The translations under genes were made by a program, and so were the position numbers. Positions 1-10,915 of a stretch of 64,000 nucleotides of DNA are shown here, piece by piece. Source of the stretch: Chamaecyparis obtusa (Eukaryota; Streptophyta; Pinopsida; Cupressales; Cupressaceae); NCBI GenBank assembly GCA_027943335.1, contig BSBK01007857.1, forward strand, positions 62,001 through 126,000, in the 5' to 3' direction. Positions within the stretch are counted from its first letter, which is position 1. Each line of letters opens with the position of its first letter. The notes beneath the pieces were generated by a model. That model searched no databases. It was not told where the DNA came from and worked only from the letters and a program-made list of their open reading frames with translations.

Positions 1-208
1 GTGGAGACATTATCTACTTCCTAAGGAGTTTGTTTTGTATACTGATCATCACGCATTGCAATATTTGAATAGTCAAAGAAAGTTGAATCAAAGACATTTG
101 AAATGGGTTGAGTTTTTGCAGAGTTATACATTTGTTTTGAAACATAGAAGTGGAAAATCTAACAGGGTTGTAGATGTGCTTAGCAAAAGGCAACTATTGC
201 TGACATAG
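1..208 (+). pseudogene. gypsy RNase H C-terminal end
   Basis: The start of the window translates to a typical gypsy RNase H end: WRHYLLPKEFVLYTDHHAL, then a stretch ending in HRSGKSNRVVDVLSKR. The YTDHxAL motif and the K-x-N-x-V-D-x-L-S-R-like ending are diagnostic of the RNase H to integrase junction. It ends in a stop (TGA, about 201-203), where a live element would continue into integrase. The N-terminal part lies outside the window. Confidence 0.85.
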
Positions 209-220
209 ATGCAGATTTAG

Positions 221-526
221 GTGGTTGGGTTTAAGGAACTCAAGAATTTTTATCCAGAGGATCTTAATTTTGGTGAAGCTTGGAAAGCTTGTAAAAAACC
301 TGTTACTCTAGACAGAACGAAGTGGCTAGATTTCATCATTCAGGATGATATGCTATTCAGAGGGAGTCATTTGTGCATTCCAAGAAGTTCTATGAGGGAC
401 AATCTCATCAAGGAGAAGCATAGCAGAGGATTGGCTGGACATTTTGGTTGTGATAAAACCCTTGCTTTGGTTAGTGATAATTATTATTGGCCACAGTTGC
501 AACAAAATGTCAAGAAGTTTGTATAG
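221..526 (+). pseudogene. gypsy integrase N-terminal zinc-binding domain
   Basis: A 101-codon open stretch holds the H2C2-type zinc domain that opens gypsy integrases. Visible parts are FRGSHLCIPRSSMRDNLIKE, then HSRGLAGHFGCDKTLALV and YYWPQL. The frame stops at FV followed by TAG. The expected CxxC pair follows as SCRVCQ just beyond the stop (about 529-546), so a single nonsense change separates the histidine and cysteine halves of the domain. Confidence 0.85.
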
Positions 527-544
527 AGTTGCAGAGTATGTCAG

Positions 545-1275
545 ATGGCGAAAGGAGTGAAGCAGAATATAGGGTTCTATCAACCATTACTTGTACCAGA
601 GAAGCTTTGGGAGGATATCAGTATGGAATTTATTCTTGATTACCAAGGACATGGTGGGGACATGATTAAATTTTTTTGGTGGTTGACAGATTTTCAAAGA
701 TGGCACATTTTATTCCCTGCAAGAAGAGTAATGATGTTGTTCATGTAGCAGAATTATTTTTCAAAAAAGTGGTGAGACTACATGGTTTGCCAAAGAGTAT
801 AGTTTCAGATAAGGACACTAAGTTCATTGGATATTTCTGACATACATTGTGGATGAAGTTGAAGACAAATTTTAAGTTTAGTTCATCACATCATCCACAG
901 ATTGATGGACAGACAAAGGTGGTGAATAGGAGTTTGGAGAATTTGCTAAGATGTTTGGTTGGAGATAAGCCAACAGGATGGGATTTGATTTTACCATAGG
1001 AAGAATTTGTATACAATAATTATGTCAACTGGAGCACTGGTAAATCACCATTCTAGATTGTATATGGGAGTAGTCCAAGAAATGCATCTGAGTTGAGAAA
1101 GATAGATAAAGGAGAAATAAGTAGTGTTGAAGCTGAGGATTTTGCGGAACATTTGAAGAACATCCATGAGGAGGTGAGGAAGCACATTACCAAGATGAAT
1201 GCATAGTATAAGGCTAAGGTAGATGAGAAAAGGAGGCATAAGGAATTTCAGGTTGGAGATGAAGTCACGGTTCAT
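545..1275 (+). pseudogene. gypsy integrase catalytic core
   Basis: Shifting frames give the DDE core: a start near YQPLLVPEKLWEDISMEFI, a frame change near 670, then [19 protein letters not shown] and IVSDKDTKF with the second aspartate. The third catalytic position should read GQTEVVNR but reads GQTKVVNR (near 909-932), so the glutamate is lysine. Further stops follow (after GYF, LP, SPF and MNA). The C-terminal part continues as [20 protein letters not shown]. Integration activity is excluded. Confidence 0.85.
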
Positions 1276-1671
1276 TTGTGGAAGGAAAGATTTCTGGTTG
1301 GTACATATAACAAGTTGAAAATGAAGAAGTTTGGGCCATGTAAGATACTAAAGAAGCATGATTCAAAAAATGCATATGAGGTCAAGTTGCCTATTGATTC
1401 GAATATTTCACCATTATTTAATGTTTTAGATTTGACAGAGTATCATGAAGGAGGTGTTGAAGATGAGGTTATAGCAGCACAGTGGAGTATTCCAGCAACC
1501 AGTTCAGATATCAAGGAGATTGAAGGCATACTGGATAGTCATGGTGGCAAAAGCACAAGGAACAGGACATATGAAGAGTATTTGGTCAAATGAAAAGGAT
1601 GACCTTTTGAAGATTCATCATGGCTAGCAAAGGAGGAGGTTAACCATCTTGGTTTTCCTCTGCACACCTGA
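1276..1671 (+). pseudogene. gypsy integrase C-terminus and chromodomain
   Basis: The frame begins within the integrase C-terminal region ([20 protein letters not shown], a GPxxI motif) and runs into [14 protein letters not shown] chromodomain follows: TYEEYLVK, a stop in place of the usual tryptophan, then KG, a second stop, and PFEDSSWLAKEEVNHLGF. The stops at 1591-1593 and 1600-1602 are in frame with the final stop at 1669-1671. A chromodomain at the end of integrase marks the chromovirus branch of Ty3/gypsy; in live elements it helps direct insertion to particular chromatin. Confidence 0.85.
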
Positions 1672-1709
1672 GTCGTGATAGGGTCACTTCTCAAATTACC
1701 CCGGGTGTC

Positions 1710-2504
1710 TGATGTAGGAGCATCCTAGGTGTAAGAGCAATCTTTCATCACCCAAAAATATTTCTATTTTTGTTTTTAATAAGGCTATCTTGTGCAGAGC
1801 TGCTATTTATGGAAACTTACTATTTTTAGTAAGTTGGTCATATGATCTAAAAATGTTTTGATTTCACAGTTGGAGGTTCATCCTAGTCATTTCAGCCTAC
1901 AAGTTGAGTTTCACTCCCACATCATCAGTATTGGTGAAGTTATTGACATTTTTGGGTAAGAAATATTTCAAGTCAATTTTGAAGGTCTTAGAGGCTCTGG
2001 ATCGTGATCAACCTCCGACTGACTAGTGCTAGTGCATGTCAGGCACTGTAGATCTTGTCATGGCGTTTCTGAAAAGTGGTTACAATAGAAAAATAGAGCT
2101 ACGGTTAAAAAGTTATGGCTTCCGAAAGTTGGGCTACCTAAAGGCATATTTTGTATTTCTTTTGAGCTGACCTTATTGTAAAAATTGTGAAAATAAAATA
2201 ATTCTATGTATAGTCGGCCTTAAGGGCTAAATTTCTGGAACCTTCTTGGGCGGTGGAAATTGCCTATATAAAGAAGACCCATAGTGTTGTCTAGGCAGTT
2301 CTGGGCAATAGATCTAGGCATTGATTGGAGGCTTTGTCCTACAGAATATTGTAAGGGAATGCCCATGTGGCTTTGCATATTGTAATTCTGAAAGTTTGTA
2401 ATTCCACATTTGTGGAGATAATAAGAAGCCAATTTTATGTTCTTGCATATTGTTGTTGTTTCTCTATTATGTGTTTGTGGTATTAAGGGGAGCACCCTTC
2501 ATCA
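1710..2504 (+). repeat. 3' LTR of the gypsy chromovirus
   Basis: The repeat starts TGATGTAGGAGCATC and ends CCCTTCATCA, giving TGATG/CATCA inverted ends. Its partner is not the missing 5' LTR but a solo LTR of the same family at 46012-46850, which begins and ends at the same points. A TATATAAAG box lies at 2265-2273 in CCTATATAAAGAAG, conserved in the solo copy at 46616-46624, and probably marks the LTR promoter. The flanking target duplication cannot be tested because the 5' end is outside the window. Confidence 0.88.
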
Positions 2505-3355
2505 ATTACTGACAAATACAGTTCCTTGATATTATCTATTATGTTACACTTTTGAAATGCATATAATTATTTACATTTTTTTGTTTATGTCTAAGTTTCA
2601 CTTATCTTTTATATATATTAGTTTGGTTCTTGGTTTTTAGTTTTTTAATTTCATTTCTTTTTTTTTGTATTTCTATTTATTTATTCTTTCTTTTTGTTTA
2701 TTTCAGTATGTTCATATTCCTCTTTGAGATTTTTTATTTTTTTTATCTCGTTTATATATTTTTTTATTTATTTTTCATTTTTCATTTTCTTTCCATTCTT
2801 TCTCTTGTTTTGCATACCTTACATCCCTCACTTTCACGTTTTAGTTTAATCTCTATTTGCATCTTGTTATCATTTTCTTTGTCATTATTTGATCTTGATA
2901 ATTGATCATTGAGTATGATCTGAAACATTCATGTTAAAAATATTCTAACACAATCATACCCAGATATATTTATGCTCTATTGTAATTTCCTTAGGGAAAT
3001 TTTTGTTGGTGGATGAGGGGTTTTCTAATTACTTTTGAAACATGTATGCTCAAATTTTGGTGTAGATTGACATCTCTAAAGATCTTCTTTCTGGTATCTT
3101 GATTAACATGTTAGATGAATATTGGAATCAACTTTCAAACTATGAGGCTAGTCCATTTTTATGTTGCATATGTTTCAATATTTTTATTTATCTACCCATT
3201 TTTCTAAATGGAGGAATGACTACCAAGCTACTTGGTGGAAGGATGTATAGAGGCCCCATTACACTATGGAAAAAGAAGAGCTATGTGGGGAAGTTAAAAC
3301 TATAGTTACTAAGACTACCCCTAGGGCTGAGATACTTGTACGTTCTCCAAAAAAA
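2505..3355. other. AT-rich stretch without a recognisable gene
   Basis: Between the chromovirus LTR and the next small LTR element the DNA is T-rich, with low-complexity pyrimidine runs at about 2640-2890. The 91-codon open frame there is almost only Phe, Leu, Ser, Ile and Tyr, an artefact of composition. No motif, RNA gene or clear repeat was seen. Confidence 0.6.
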
Positions 3356-3508
3356 TGAAATCACAGAGAGTAAATAACCAAAGATTAAAACATGTTTTGA
3401 TGATCTTATGTAACCAAAAAAAATGCCTTTAATTTGGCATTCCATAAGGTTACAAACTGTTAAAACATTTAGTAATGATAAGAAGTTACAACTAAGCCTA
3501 AGAATTCA
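3356..3508 (-). repeat. short LTR copy (3' LTR of the minus-strand element)
   Basis: Direct repeat partner of 5516-5664. Shared blocks include TGTTTTGATGATCTTAT, GTTACAAACTGTT and CCTAAGAATTCATGTAA. Similarity stops after ATGTAA, so the true end may lie up to five bases beyond ATTCA. Confidence 0.55.
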
Positions 3509-3779
3509 TGTAAGAATGCCAAAATGCCCCCCCTTATCAAATTAAATCAAACTAGAGTGGAACATTGCAAGGGTTTTAAACACAACCCTCCGGTGACTTT
3601 GATGAAGTTCCTTAACTAATCCCCCTTTCTTTCTCAAGAAACACTAAAATGATCACAACAGTGGATCTCCTAACTTCCTTGGTTATCTAAGAGACACCAA
3701 ACTGTCTGCATCAATGGATCTCTTGATTGAAAGACTTGAAACCATCTGTACAACATGAGTGCTCCTACCTCTTATGTAC

Positions 3780-4030
3780 AATGAGACACATTCCTTCATA
3801 ATTCCACATCTACTCCGAGTGTGTCTAATGCCTCCTCCATTGTTGTACATGAGAAATCTTTCCTCTAAAAGTCCAAATCTCCTCCAAGTGTGTCTAACAC
3901 CTCCTTAAGTGCTATGGAAACAACCTCTCCTCTACTGCACAAATCACCACCAACATGTCTACAGATGAGACACCTTTCCTCTAAAAGTTTACATCTCCTC
4001 TGAGTGCATCTAATGCCTCCTCAAATGCTC
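3780..4030. repeat. three degenerate tandem repeats inside the small LTR element
   Basis: A unit of about 90-95 bp recurs three times. Each contains a form of GAGACACCTTTCCTCTAAAAG, then ATCTCCTC, then GTGTCTAATGCCTCCTC, as at about 3785, 3850 and 3967. The copies differ at many positions. Confidence 0.6.
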
Positions 4031-5515
4031 AACAAATCAAAATTAAGTATTTCCCCCCTTTCTCCTTGAAGGGACAATCATGATGCCAAGCCCTCTCTCC
4101 TCATTAGGGACACAAATATATCAAGTCCCCTCTTTTCTTTAGGGATAAATCTGCCAACCCCCAACTTTTTAGGGACACAAATAGGTTTCTTCTTATGAAT
4201 TGAATCACTCCTAAGTGATAAGTTAGCTCAGGATGAAAGAAAACCTCCAGCCTCCTATCTGATCTAGTTTACATTTTATGCATCATATTCTCCAATAATA
4301 TAAGAATTTTAGTTTTTTCAAATCTTCCTTGTCTCTTACAAAAAGGGCCTCAAAACTAGAAACAATATTTCATTTTTGTGGCCATACACAAATGTTAAAA
4401 GATAAATTACTTTGATTAATTTAATAATGGATCCAAACAAGAAAAATTACCAATTATCAATACCAAGTCATGAACACATCAAATTTTTCACCTTCAACCA
4501 ATTCATGAGCCCTCCTAAACTCTTAGATTCAACTAGGAAGCTCCAAGTCAAATCACCAACTATTCTCAATACAATATTTATCCAAAAATAATATTTTTGA
4601 AATACAATATTAAACTTCACATCAATTCTATCTCATCAACAAAAACATCTTGTAAGAATATGGTTATTTTTACATTTGTTATTTTATCAAACCCTATGAC
4701 CAAGAATCAATTGCATTATAACTAGTTTCCCAACAATCATAAGATCAATACACTTTTGTTTCTACAATAATGCAATGTCACCAATCATACCAACCACAAC
4801 CTTCTTCTATTAATAAATAAGATGCCACTAGCTACTACCAAATGCTTTATATTTTGAATGTCACAAATTTATCCCTGGATCATCTTCAAATAAGACTATT
4901 GGGAAATATTTTGTATTTACTATTTACAATCCCTCAGTTCATCCAAAGGCAAGGATCAACAAAATGGCAAGGATCGACAAAATTATTAAATACTTATAAA
5001 CATTTATTTGTTGCCAAACATTCTTCCTTCACTATTATAGGAAATCTTAAAGGGAACGGAAATTATCCCAATAATCTCCCTTTTCCATAGTCTCAACAAT
5101 GCCACCTATCTCAATAGTCTAGATAATAAGTACCGATGAAACATTCAATGATAGAGTCTAGAATTACAACAAATGTTGAGGACTTATCTAAATAAGCACA
5201 CATCCCATTTGTCGGAGAGAGGTTTTAAATAATAATGCAGAAACAACTTAGAACATATACCTTTATTTCAATGCAAGTGTTTCCATTTTATTTTAAAAAA
5301 CTCTTGCACAAACCTTCAAACTCTCTGATGCCAGATGCTCAATCTATCCAATGTGAGTTTAGAAGACTGGTCAAAGATCTATGATTAGTTGCTTTGGCAG
5401 AATGAAAACACAACATGATCACCTACTATCTACTATCATTCAACACTTTGTTTTTTTGGCATTTCACATCGTAGATCGCACAACTCCCAAGAGGAGTGAC
5501 TTCTTTGATACCAAA

Positions 5516-5664
5516 TGAAATTGTAGAGAGGAAATAAAAAAATATTAAAACTTGTTTTGATGATCTTATTCAATCCAACAAAAGGCCTTTTAGGATATAC
5601 ATAAGTTACAAACTGTTTAAATAGTTAGTAATGCTAAGAACATACAACTAAACCTAAGAATTCA
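5516..5664 (-). repeat. short LTR copy (5' LTR of the minus-strand element)
   Basis: Direct repeat partner of 3356-3508. The adjoining PBS-like sequence at 5503-5515 (TTTGGTATCAAAG on the minus strand) fixes the orientation. Confidence 0.55.
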
Positions 5665-6699
5665 TGTAATAACACTACCAAAAAATAGGCAGATGATTCT
5701 TCTCAAGAAAGGAAGGACATTTCCAAGGTAGTGAAGGAGTACATGTTAAGGAAGAAGAGGAGAGATTAGTTAGGGAGTTTAAAAATTATGACTTTTGAAG
5801 AAAAAGAAAAACCTTTAGAAAATTGAAAGGTGAGTGTGGTCATGATAGAGGAGAATCAGACAGTAGTGCAAAAATAAGGAAGAAAAATAAGGTGATGTTT
5901 AAGGAAAACCTACATTCTCACTCCAAGGGTGTAGTGAAATCTTAAATTTTGAAGTTATTTTTGATGCAAAGAGGAGGTCTCCAATTTGTGACCTCGCCTA
6001 GTATGGATAAGACTTTTTTCCTAATTTTAATTTGTATGCTCTGATTGAGATGATTATCCCATATCCATAATCAATACTCTAAACTAAAATTGTGGTTTTT
6101 GTTGCAATCAAAAGAAACATTAAATGCCCTTAGAATAATATAATATCTCCATCATTTTATCTATGAATGAGCCTCAAGCTTTTGTGATATAATGATCGAA
6201 ATTATAATTTTCACAAATTAGTAAAACTACAAAAAATTGAAGTGTGTGGACAAAATGTAGTCTTTATTATTAAAGATCTAATCTTCAAGGGATGTAACTA
6301 GACGTGTTGCCACATAAGGAGAGGACTTTAAAGCACAAAAAAAATGTACAACACACACAAAGAAAAAAATTATAAAAGATTTTTTTCTTAACCCATAAAA
6401 TTATAAAATAAATTATCCATAAAGGCATGTAAAGTGGTAACAAGGGATGCTAGTAGAGACGTACAAAAAATTATTCTTAAGTACAAGTGACATGGAGATA
6501 AAAGAGAAGCAAAAGTCCACATCTTAGTGCCACATGAGGGTGAAAATACTCTCAAAGACTTTGGAGAGTCATATTCCCAAAAGAGGATGGATCATGCAAA
6601 CCAATATGTGCCCCTCTAAGCCACATACTAGATGTCGTAGTGGCTTGCAACCTCTCAAGTGTGAATAGGAATAGGAGTGACATTGTGAGTTAGAAGAGA
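5665..6699. other. intergenic stretch, no gene recognised
   Basis: AT-rich sequence with frequent stops in all frames. A purine-rich part at about 5700-5900 reads as lysine- and glutamate-rich in one frame but is broken by stops, so it could be an old gag or ORF1 piece. No motif supports that. Confidence 0.5.
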
Positions 6700-7048
6700 A
6701 TTATGAGTTGGAAGACAATAATTTTTGGAACTATAATTTCCCCACATGCTGAGATCAGTTGTAGTTCAAACTGCACTTCTAGTTCTTTACATGAGATAAA
6801 AAAAGATTTTTTAGTTTGCAATTTTCTATATAAAGAGGTAGAATGTAATGAATTATTTGACCATGGTAATTATACAATCAATTGACCCTTGATCACATAG
6901 ATCTATTTGTGTGTTTTATTATAATTTCTTCAATTAGAATCAAAGTTGTGTTATATTTTAATTTCTTCAATTTGGTATCAGAACTTTTGTTATTCTAATT
7001 TCTTCATTTGGTATCAGAACTTTTGTTATTCTAATTTCTTCATTCATG
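6700..7048 (+). repeat. LTR 3' end with primer-binding-site remnants (copy Y1)
   Basis: The block matches 56100-56630. Both contain CTATATAAAGAGG or a close form, GAATGTAATGAATTATTT, ATCAATTGACCCTTGATCACA and TGTGTGTTTTATTATA. Both then show ATTTCTTCA followed by TTTGGTATCAGAAC, which looks like an LTR end plus an initiator-tRNA primer binding site. The junction itself is repeated in tandem with a period of about 36 bp (6971, 7007). No internal coding region follows, so it is debris of a lost element. Confidence 0.55.
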
Positions 7049-7059
7049 GAATAATAAGT

Positions 7060-9890
7060 GTTGCCCAATTTTCCATGTCCCATGTAAGATTTGGCCAATT
7101 CCCATCTCAAGGTCTGCATTTTTATCCTTCCAAGCTCTACAAAATTTCATGAGTTTATCTATTTCCCTCTGGTCTCTGCAACCTTTTCTAGGTCCCTGGC
7201 TAGGTGAAAAGTCTTTAAAAAATTCATAAAAGTAGTTGTTGTGCCAAGAAAAAAAGCCCTAGAATTCCCTTTGGCCTGTTATAATTCTTTGTTACTTTAT
7301 CGGCCACTTATATTTCCTTAATACCCATGTGCATAATTTTTCCTTTGGCCACGCATTTGTTAAGTCTTCCAGCAGTTATATATTCCTTTCAGCAATTGGG
7401 TGATTGCAGTGGTCACATAATATCTTATTCCGAGCAGTCAAGTCCTTGACAGGTAGTGATCTAGCGAAGTAGTTACCCTCTTCCTTCATTCACGTGATCA
7501 CTTAAGTGTTTGGCAGTTACTTTATGCGGGGGTCCCAGTTGGGAGGATTGACGGTTGTCATGAGTTCACAAGGGGTCTGTCAGAGGCTTGCGATATCACG
7601 ATAGCTATCAATCCTCCCTTTTGATATAGCGCTTCAACCTTTGTGTGGGTCCATTGCCACGTTGTCTAACTTGGAGGTTCCTGATTGGCCAAAGTATTGT
7701 GATGTGTAACTTTGTCAGAGCGGGCTCGACAGACTATGTCCCTTTTGATCAATGACTGGCATATCTTCTCAAGGTGTTTTTCTGACACATGAGATTATGT
7801 GCCAACCATTGATTTCACTTTATTGTTAGAGCCTTTGAAGGTGGGTCCTTTCTTGCTAATTTTCCATGTTATGATTGGTTGTTGGAGTGCTGACAAAGAT
7901 TTCCAAGTGGACCCGCATGTCAGTGGGGTCCCAATGCAAAGGTGATCTATGGCTGGCGCATGATCAGAAAGAATATTCAAAGGTCATGAGATCATGCGCC
8001 CGCCATTAGATTGGAATCTTAGACTAGAGTGGGTCCATGTCAGAAAGTGCTGAGGTGTCTGCTGATGGGGCGATCGAGAAAAAATAGAAGATTGACATGT
8101 GGAGATGCGCCCATGGTTAACAAAGTATTTGGTGGCTCCGATAAGTTCCTTTTGGTCGCGTATTCATGTGATAAAATAGCAGTTCTCCGATTGATCTGGC
8201 AAATGCATGAATATGTGTATTTGTAGAATCTCAAAATTAATTAGTGAAGCCCTCAAGTTCTCAGTGACCTAGTGATTTTCTTTGGTCGTCGGTTCACCAA
8301 ATGAAGGCTGGATTCTCATAAGCGGTTAAAGGTATTCTGTGGATCAGCGAATAAAGGGGTTTCTCTTTTTCGCTTAATAAAACTAGGGTTAGTAAAAAGA
8401 CTCAGCGATCCAGTGAAATGCCTTTTTTGCTGAATCACTTGACCAGACTGAGGTTAAGAGAAAGATTTCACGAATAAGAGAAGAGGTCTTCAGTCGCACA
8501 GTCGCTAAATGACTTAAAAGAGGAAAAGCCAGAGAGGGTCCAGGATGACAGGTTTGCTGACATGCTCAATTCCTATTGGCTGCAGTGTGCCGAGGTGGGC
8601 CAAAGACTTTTCAAAGGGTTTTATAACTGTTGTCGAGATAATCTAAACCATTCATCTACCAAGAAGTGTAAGACATCGATGATCGCATTTTAAAGTGATC
8701 GCCTAGTTGTTAGTTTTCAAACTCAAATGTGTTTAAGAGGGTTTTTTGCCAGTATTTGATTTGTAGGCCATGAGCGGTGAGGTAGCTCAAAAAATTTATG
8801 TCTCCAGGACATTTGTAGTTGAAGGGAGGATGATGAGGAAGTCTGGGCAGCCATCATGGGTCGATTCTTGTCTCAAGAAAGTACCAGTTATGCATTCATG
8901 GCGAGACTTTGTGTAGGAAAGTAGATGAATCCAGGTTGCTTGTCCACGAGTTGATGCAGTACAAGGATGGGCACACAAACTTGAGGTCTGATCGGCCATA
9001 ATTTTATAGAAATAACATTTATGATTAGACTTGATTGGGCTAGGGTTTGATTATTGTATTATAAAATCTTCTGTAACCCTAGTTAGGTTTTGCTCCCGCT
9101 TGTTTAGAGGAGATGTATATATTGTATTTTTAGAGCTTTTGAGCTCAGAGTTGGACAATTGTAGAAGAATTTCATTTTCTTAAGGGTCATTTGTGGTATC
9201 ATTTCTACCCTTTGGCTTATACAGTTGTAAATATTTCATTGATGATTCAGATATTGCAGAGGTATTTTGTGACATCTTTTTTGTCCCTATGCTTCCTTGT
9301 CTCAATTATCTCTTATTGAATCAAAGTATATGATGTTCTCAGTGACAACTTAGGGTTCATGATCCCTCTTATTTTTTGTAACTATGTGTGTTACAGTGTT
9401 TGATCTGATTTAGATGTTTTTGTAGGTATACTTTAGCCCCCTAGCAGTCTTGTCTCAATCCTACACCGAGTTGCAGAAGTGAATGTCTGCTTGCAGGTCA
9501 TGGGTTGTGTCTTATGTTCAGAGCCTGTTATGAAACACTTATACAAGCCTATTCAATAAGTTGTGACCTACTAGACCTAAGTCTTTCATTGATTCCATTC
9601 CTCTATACTGAGATCAAAACCCTAATTTCAGTGTATCACTTAATAGGTAGTTTGTTTTCAGTCATTTCCCTTTCAAGCATTCCTTCTATCCCTTTCCCTC
9701 AAAGAGTTTACTTTTCATGTCTAGAAGAAAATTAGGATGATTATCCAAGAGGAACCAGCCTAGAACTTGGAGGTCTCATCTCAGTTAGCATAGGTCCCAC
9801 AACTTGGAGATGATTCCCATATTATACTAGGTTATCAAGACTACGAGAGCTTAAAACAAGGGTGCAAACTTAGTGTATAACAATAAGATA
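7060..9890. other. unclassified stretch, partly GC-richer, no gene supported
   Basis: From about 7390 to 9000 the sequence is clearly less AT-rich than its surroundings, but no open frame exceeds 70 codons and none shows a known motif. The part at 9040-9130 (TAGGGTTTG, GTAACCCTAG, TATATATTGTA) resembles the transcribed end of a plant LTR or a gene 3' region. I could not find a direct repeat partner inside the window. Confidence 0.4.
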
Positions 9891-9914
9891 AGGGCCCATT
9901 TGGTGAATGGAATT

Positions 9915-9950
9915 AACTTATCTAGAATAGCCCTATTCTAGAATAAGGAC
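9915..9950. repeat. short palindrome beside GLP A
   Basis: TCTAGAATA, four bases, then TATTCTAGA form a near-perfect hairpin next to AAGGGCCCATTTGG, which is reminiscent of terminal inverted repeats of small DNA transposons. It lies where GLP A's downstream flank stops matching copies B and C. No opposite end was found. Confidence 0.35.
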
Positions 9951-9986
9951 CTATTCTCCTATTTTATTTAATAGAACATAAAATTC

Positions 9987-10837
9987 TTATGCAAATAGCT
10001 TCACAATGTGATCGACAAGCTCCTGGGTGATGTGGAAGGCCTTGCTAAGTACAGAACTAGGGAGAGGATAATTCGCTGCAAAGAGAGAATTGGCAATGAC
10101 CTGCACTCCCGAAAGTTGGCTGCTCAAAGCAGAGATGGCCACTGCATTTTGTTGCCCCACATTCTGTTGGAAATGCACAAGTTCCTTTGGAAAACAAACA
10201 CATCTCCCTTCTCCAATGTCTTGCTGAAGAACTTGTTGGTGGTGTCAATGAAACCCACAAGAAGCTAGCCTTCCAGTAAAATGAGAACTTCAGTGGCTCT
10301 TGGGTGTGTGTGAGGAGGATTTATTCCACCCAGTGCGAAGTCGATGCGGACCAATGATATTCCGAACGTGTTCAGTCCTGGTATCTACATTACGTTCGCC
10401 ATGGTTACGTTGGAGCCCACTGCATTGTCCGTATTCCTCGCCTGCCCAAGTACCCCGAAGAAGAAGTCGTTTGCTAAAACTGCCATTGGGTTTTTGCACA
10501 CAAATCCATTCACCAAAACTGTTCAAATCAAATTCAATCAATCTGTTGGTAACTCTTTCTAATGAGCAAACCATATTAATGTTATAATATCACACCCCTA
10601 ATAAGCATATTTTGTATAATGTTATGTTATAATAAGCATATTCTGTATCATATTAATGTTATAATATCACACCCCTAATAAGCATATTCTGTATAATGCT
10701 ATGTACTCACCTTCGCTTTCCATGTCTGCAACGCAGAAATCCTGCAAGGGATCGGAATCTGCTGCCATTACACTGTTTGTGTAACAGCACATCAACAAAA
10801 CAAGTCCCAACGTGAAGTAAATCATCCTGTTACCCAT
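9987..10837 (-). pseudogene. Germin-like protein pseudogene, copy A
   Basis: Exon 1 (10711-10837) is intact in length and splice donor. It starts [12 protein letters not shown] and ends in [17 protein letters not shown], a secretion signal plus the typical GLP N-terminus. Exon 2 (9987-10518) starts after AACAG and keeps the first metal motif (NPPHTHP). It then has a TAG stop at 10265-10267, where intact copy C has Gln, and a one-base loss near 10193 compared with copy C. The end of the protein (ELVDHIVKLFA) survives in another frame. Copy C at 56821-57672 is its near-identical intact relative. GLPs are secreted cupin-fold metalloproteins of the cell wall; this copy cannot make one. Confidence 0.9.
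10519..10710 (-). other. GLP A intron with internal tandem repeat
   Basis: The GT-AG intron separates exon 1 (donor GGTGAGT) from exon 2 (acceptor AACAG). It contains two copies of TTAATGTTATAATATCACACC followed by CCTAATAAGCATATT, about 75 bp apart. The same duplication exists in the copy C intron, so it predates the A/C split. Confidence 0.8.
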
Positions 10838-10908
10838 TATGATAGAAAAGGCAGAGAGAAGGATATGAATGTGTAATTGAATTGTGTATTACAACACCAT
10901 TACATGCA

Positions 10909-10915
10909 TTATATA
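10909..10915 (-). promoter_or_regulatory. TATA box of GLP A
   Basis: TATATAA on the minus strand, 72 bp upstream of the GLP A start codon. It sits at the same distance as in copy C, so the promoter was duplicated with the gene. Confidence 0.65.

Larger units (their letters stand above)
1..1709 (+). mobile_element. 3' internal part of a Ty3/gypsy chromovirus (RNase H, integrase, chromodomain), decayed
   Basis: This is the downstream part of a gypsy polyprotein, cut by the window edge. In order it reads as the end of RNase H, the zinc-binding integrase N-terminus, the integrase core, and a chromodomain-like tail, followed directly by an LTR at 1710. That order is the one known for plant chromoviruses. 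Several in-frame stops and frame changes show it is non-functional. The bases just before the LTR (CCCCGGGTGTC) resemble the sequence before the LTRs of the minus-strand gypsy elements near 48254 and 51521, suggesting related families. Confidence 0.9.
3356..5664 (-). mobile_element. Small non-coding LTR element (TRIM/LARD-like), minus strand
   Basis: Two direct repeats of about 150 bp bracket this segment: 3356-3508 and 5516-5664. Each starts TGAAAT and ends near AAGAATTCA. On the minus strand the upstream repeat is followed at once by TTTGGTATCAAAG (5503-5515), which resembles a primer binding site for initiator methionine tRNA. Next to the other repeat a G-rich tract (rc of AAAATGCCCCCCC) could be the polypurine tract. 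The 2 kb interior encodes no protein I recognise. No matching target duplication was found, so the exact ends are uncertain. Confidence 0.55.

Noticed and set aside
2630..2905. 91-codon open frame of hydrophobic residues
   Set aside because: Composition of a T-rich low-complexity stretch (almost only Phe, Leu, Ser, Ile, Tyr); no start context, motif or conservation.
7795..8234. Short frames on both strands in the GC-richer block
   Set aside because: All are near 60-65 codons, overlap on opposite strands and have no motif; longer open frames are expected by chance where stops are rarer.
10300..10587. Plus-strand open frames opposite GLP A (and 57135-57397 opposite GLP C)
   Set aside because: They are antisense shadows of the conserved GLP exon 2; the minus-strand frame carries all cupin motifs and correct splice sites.
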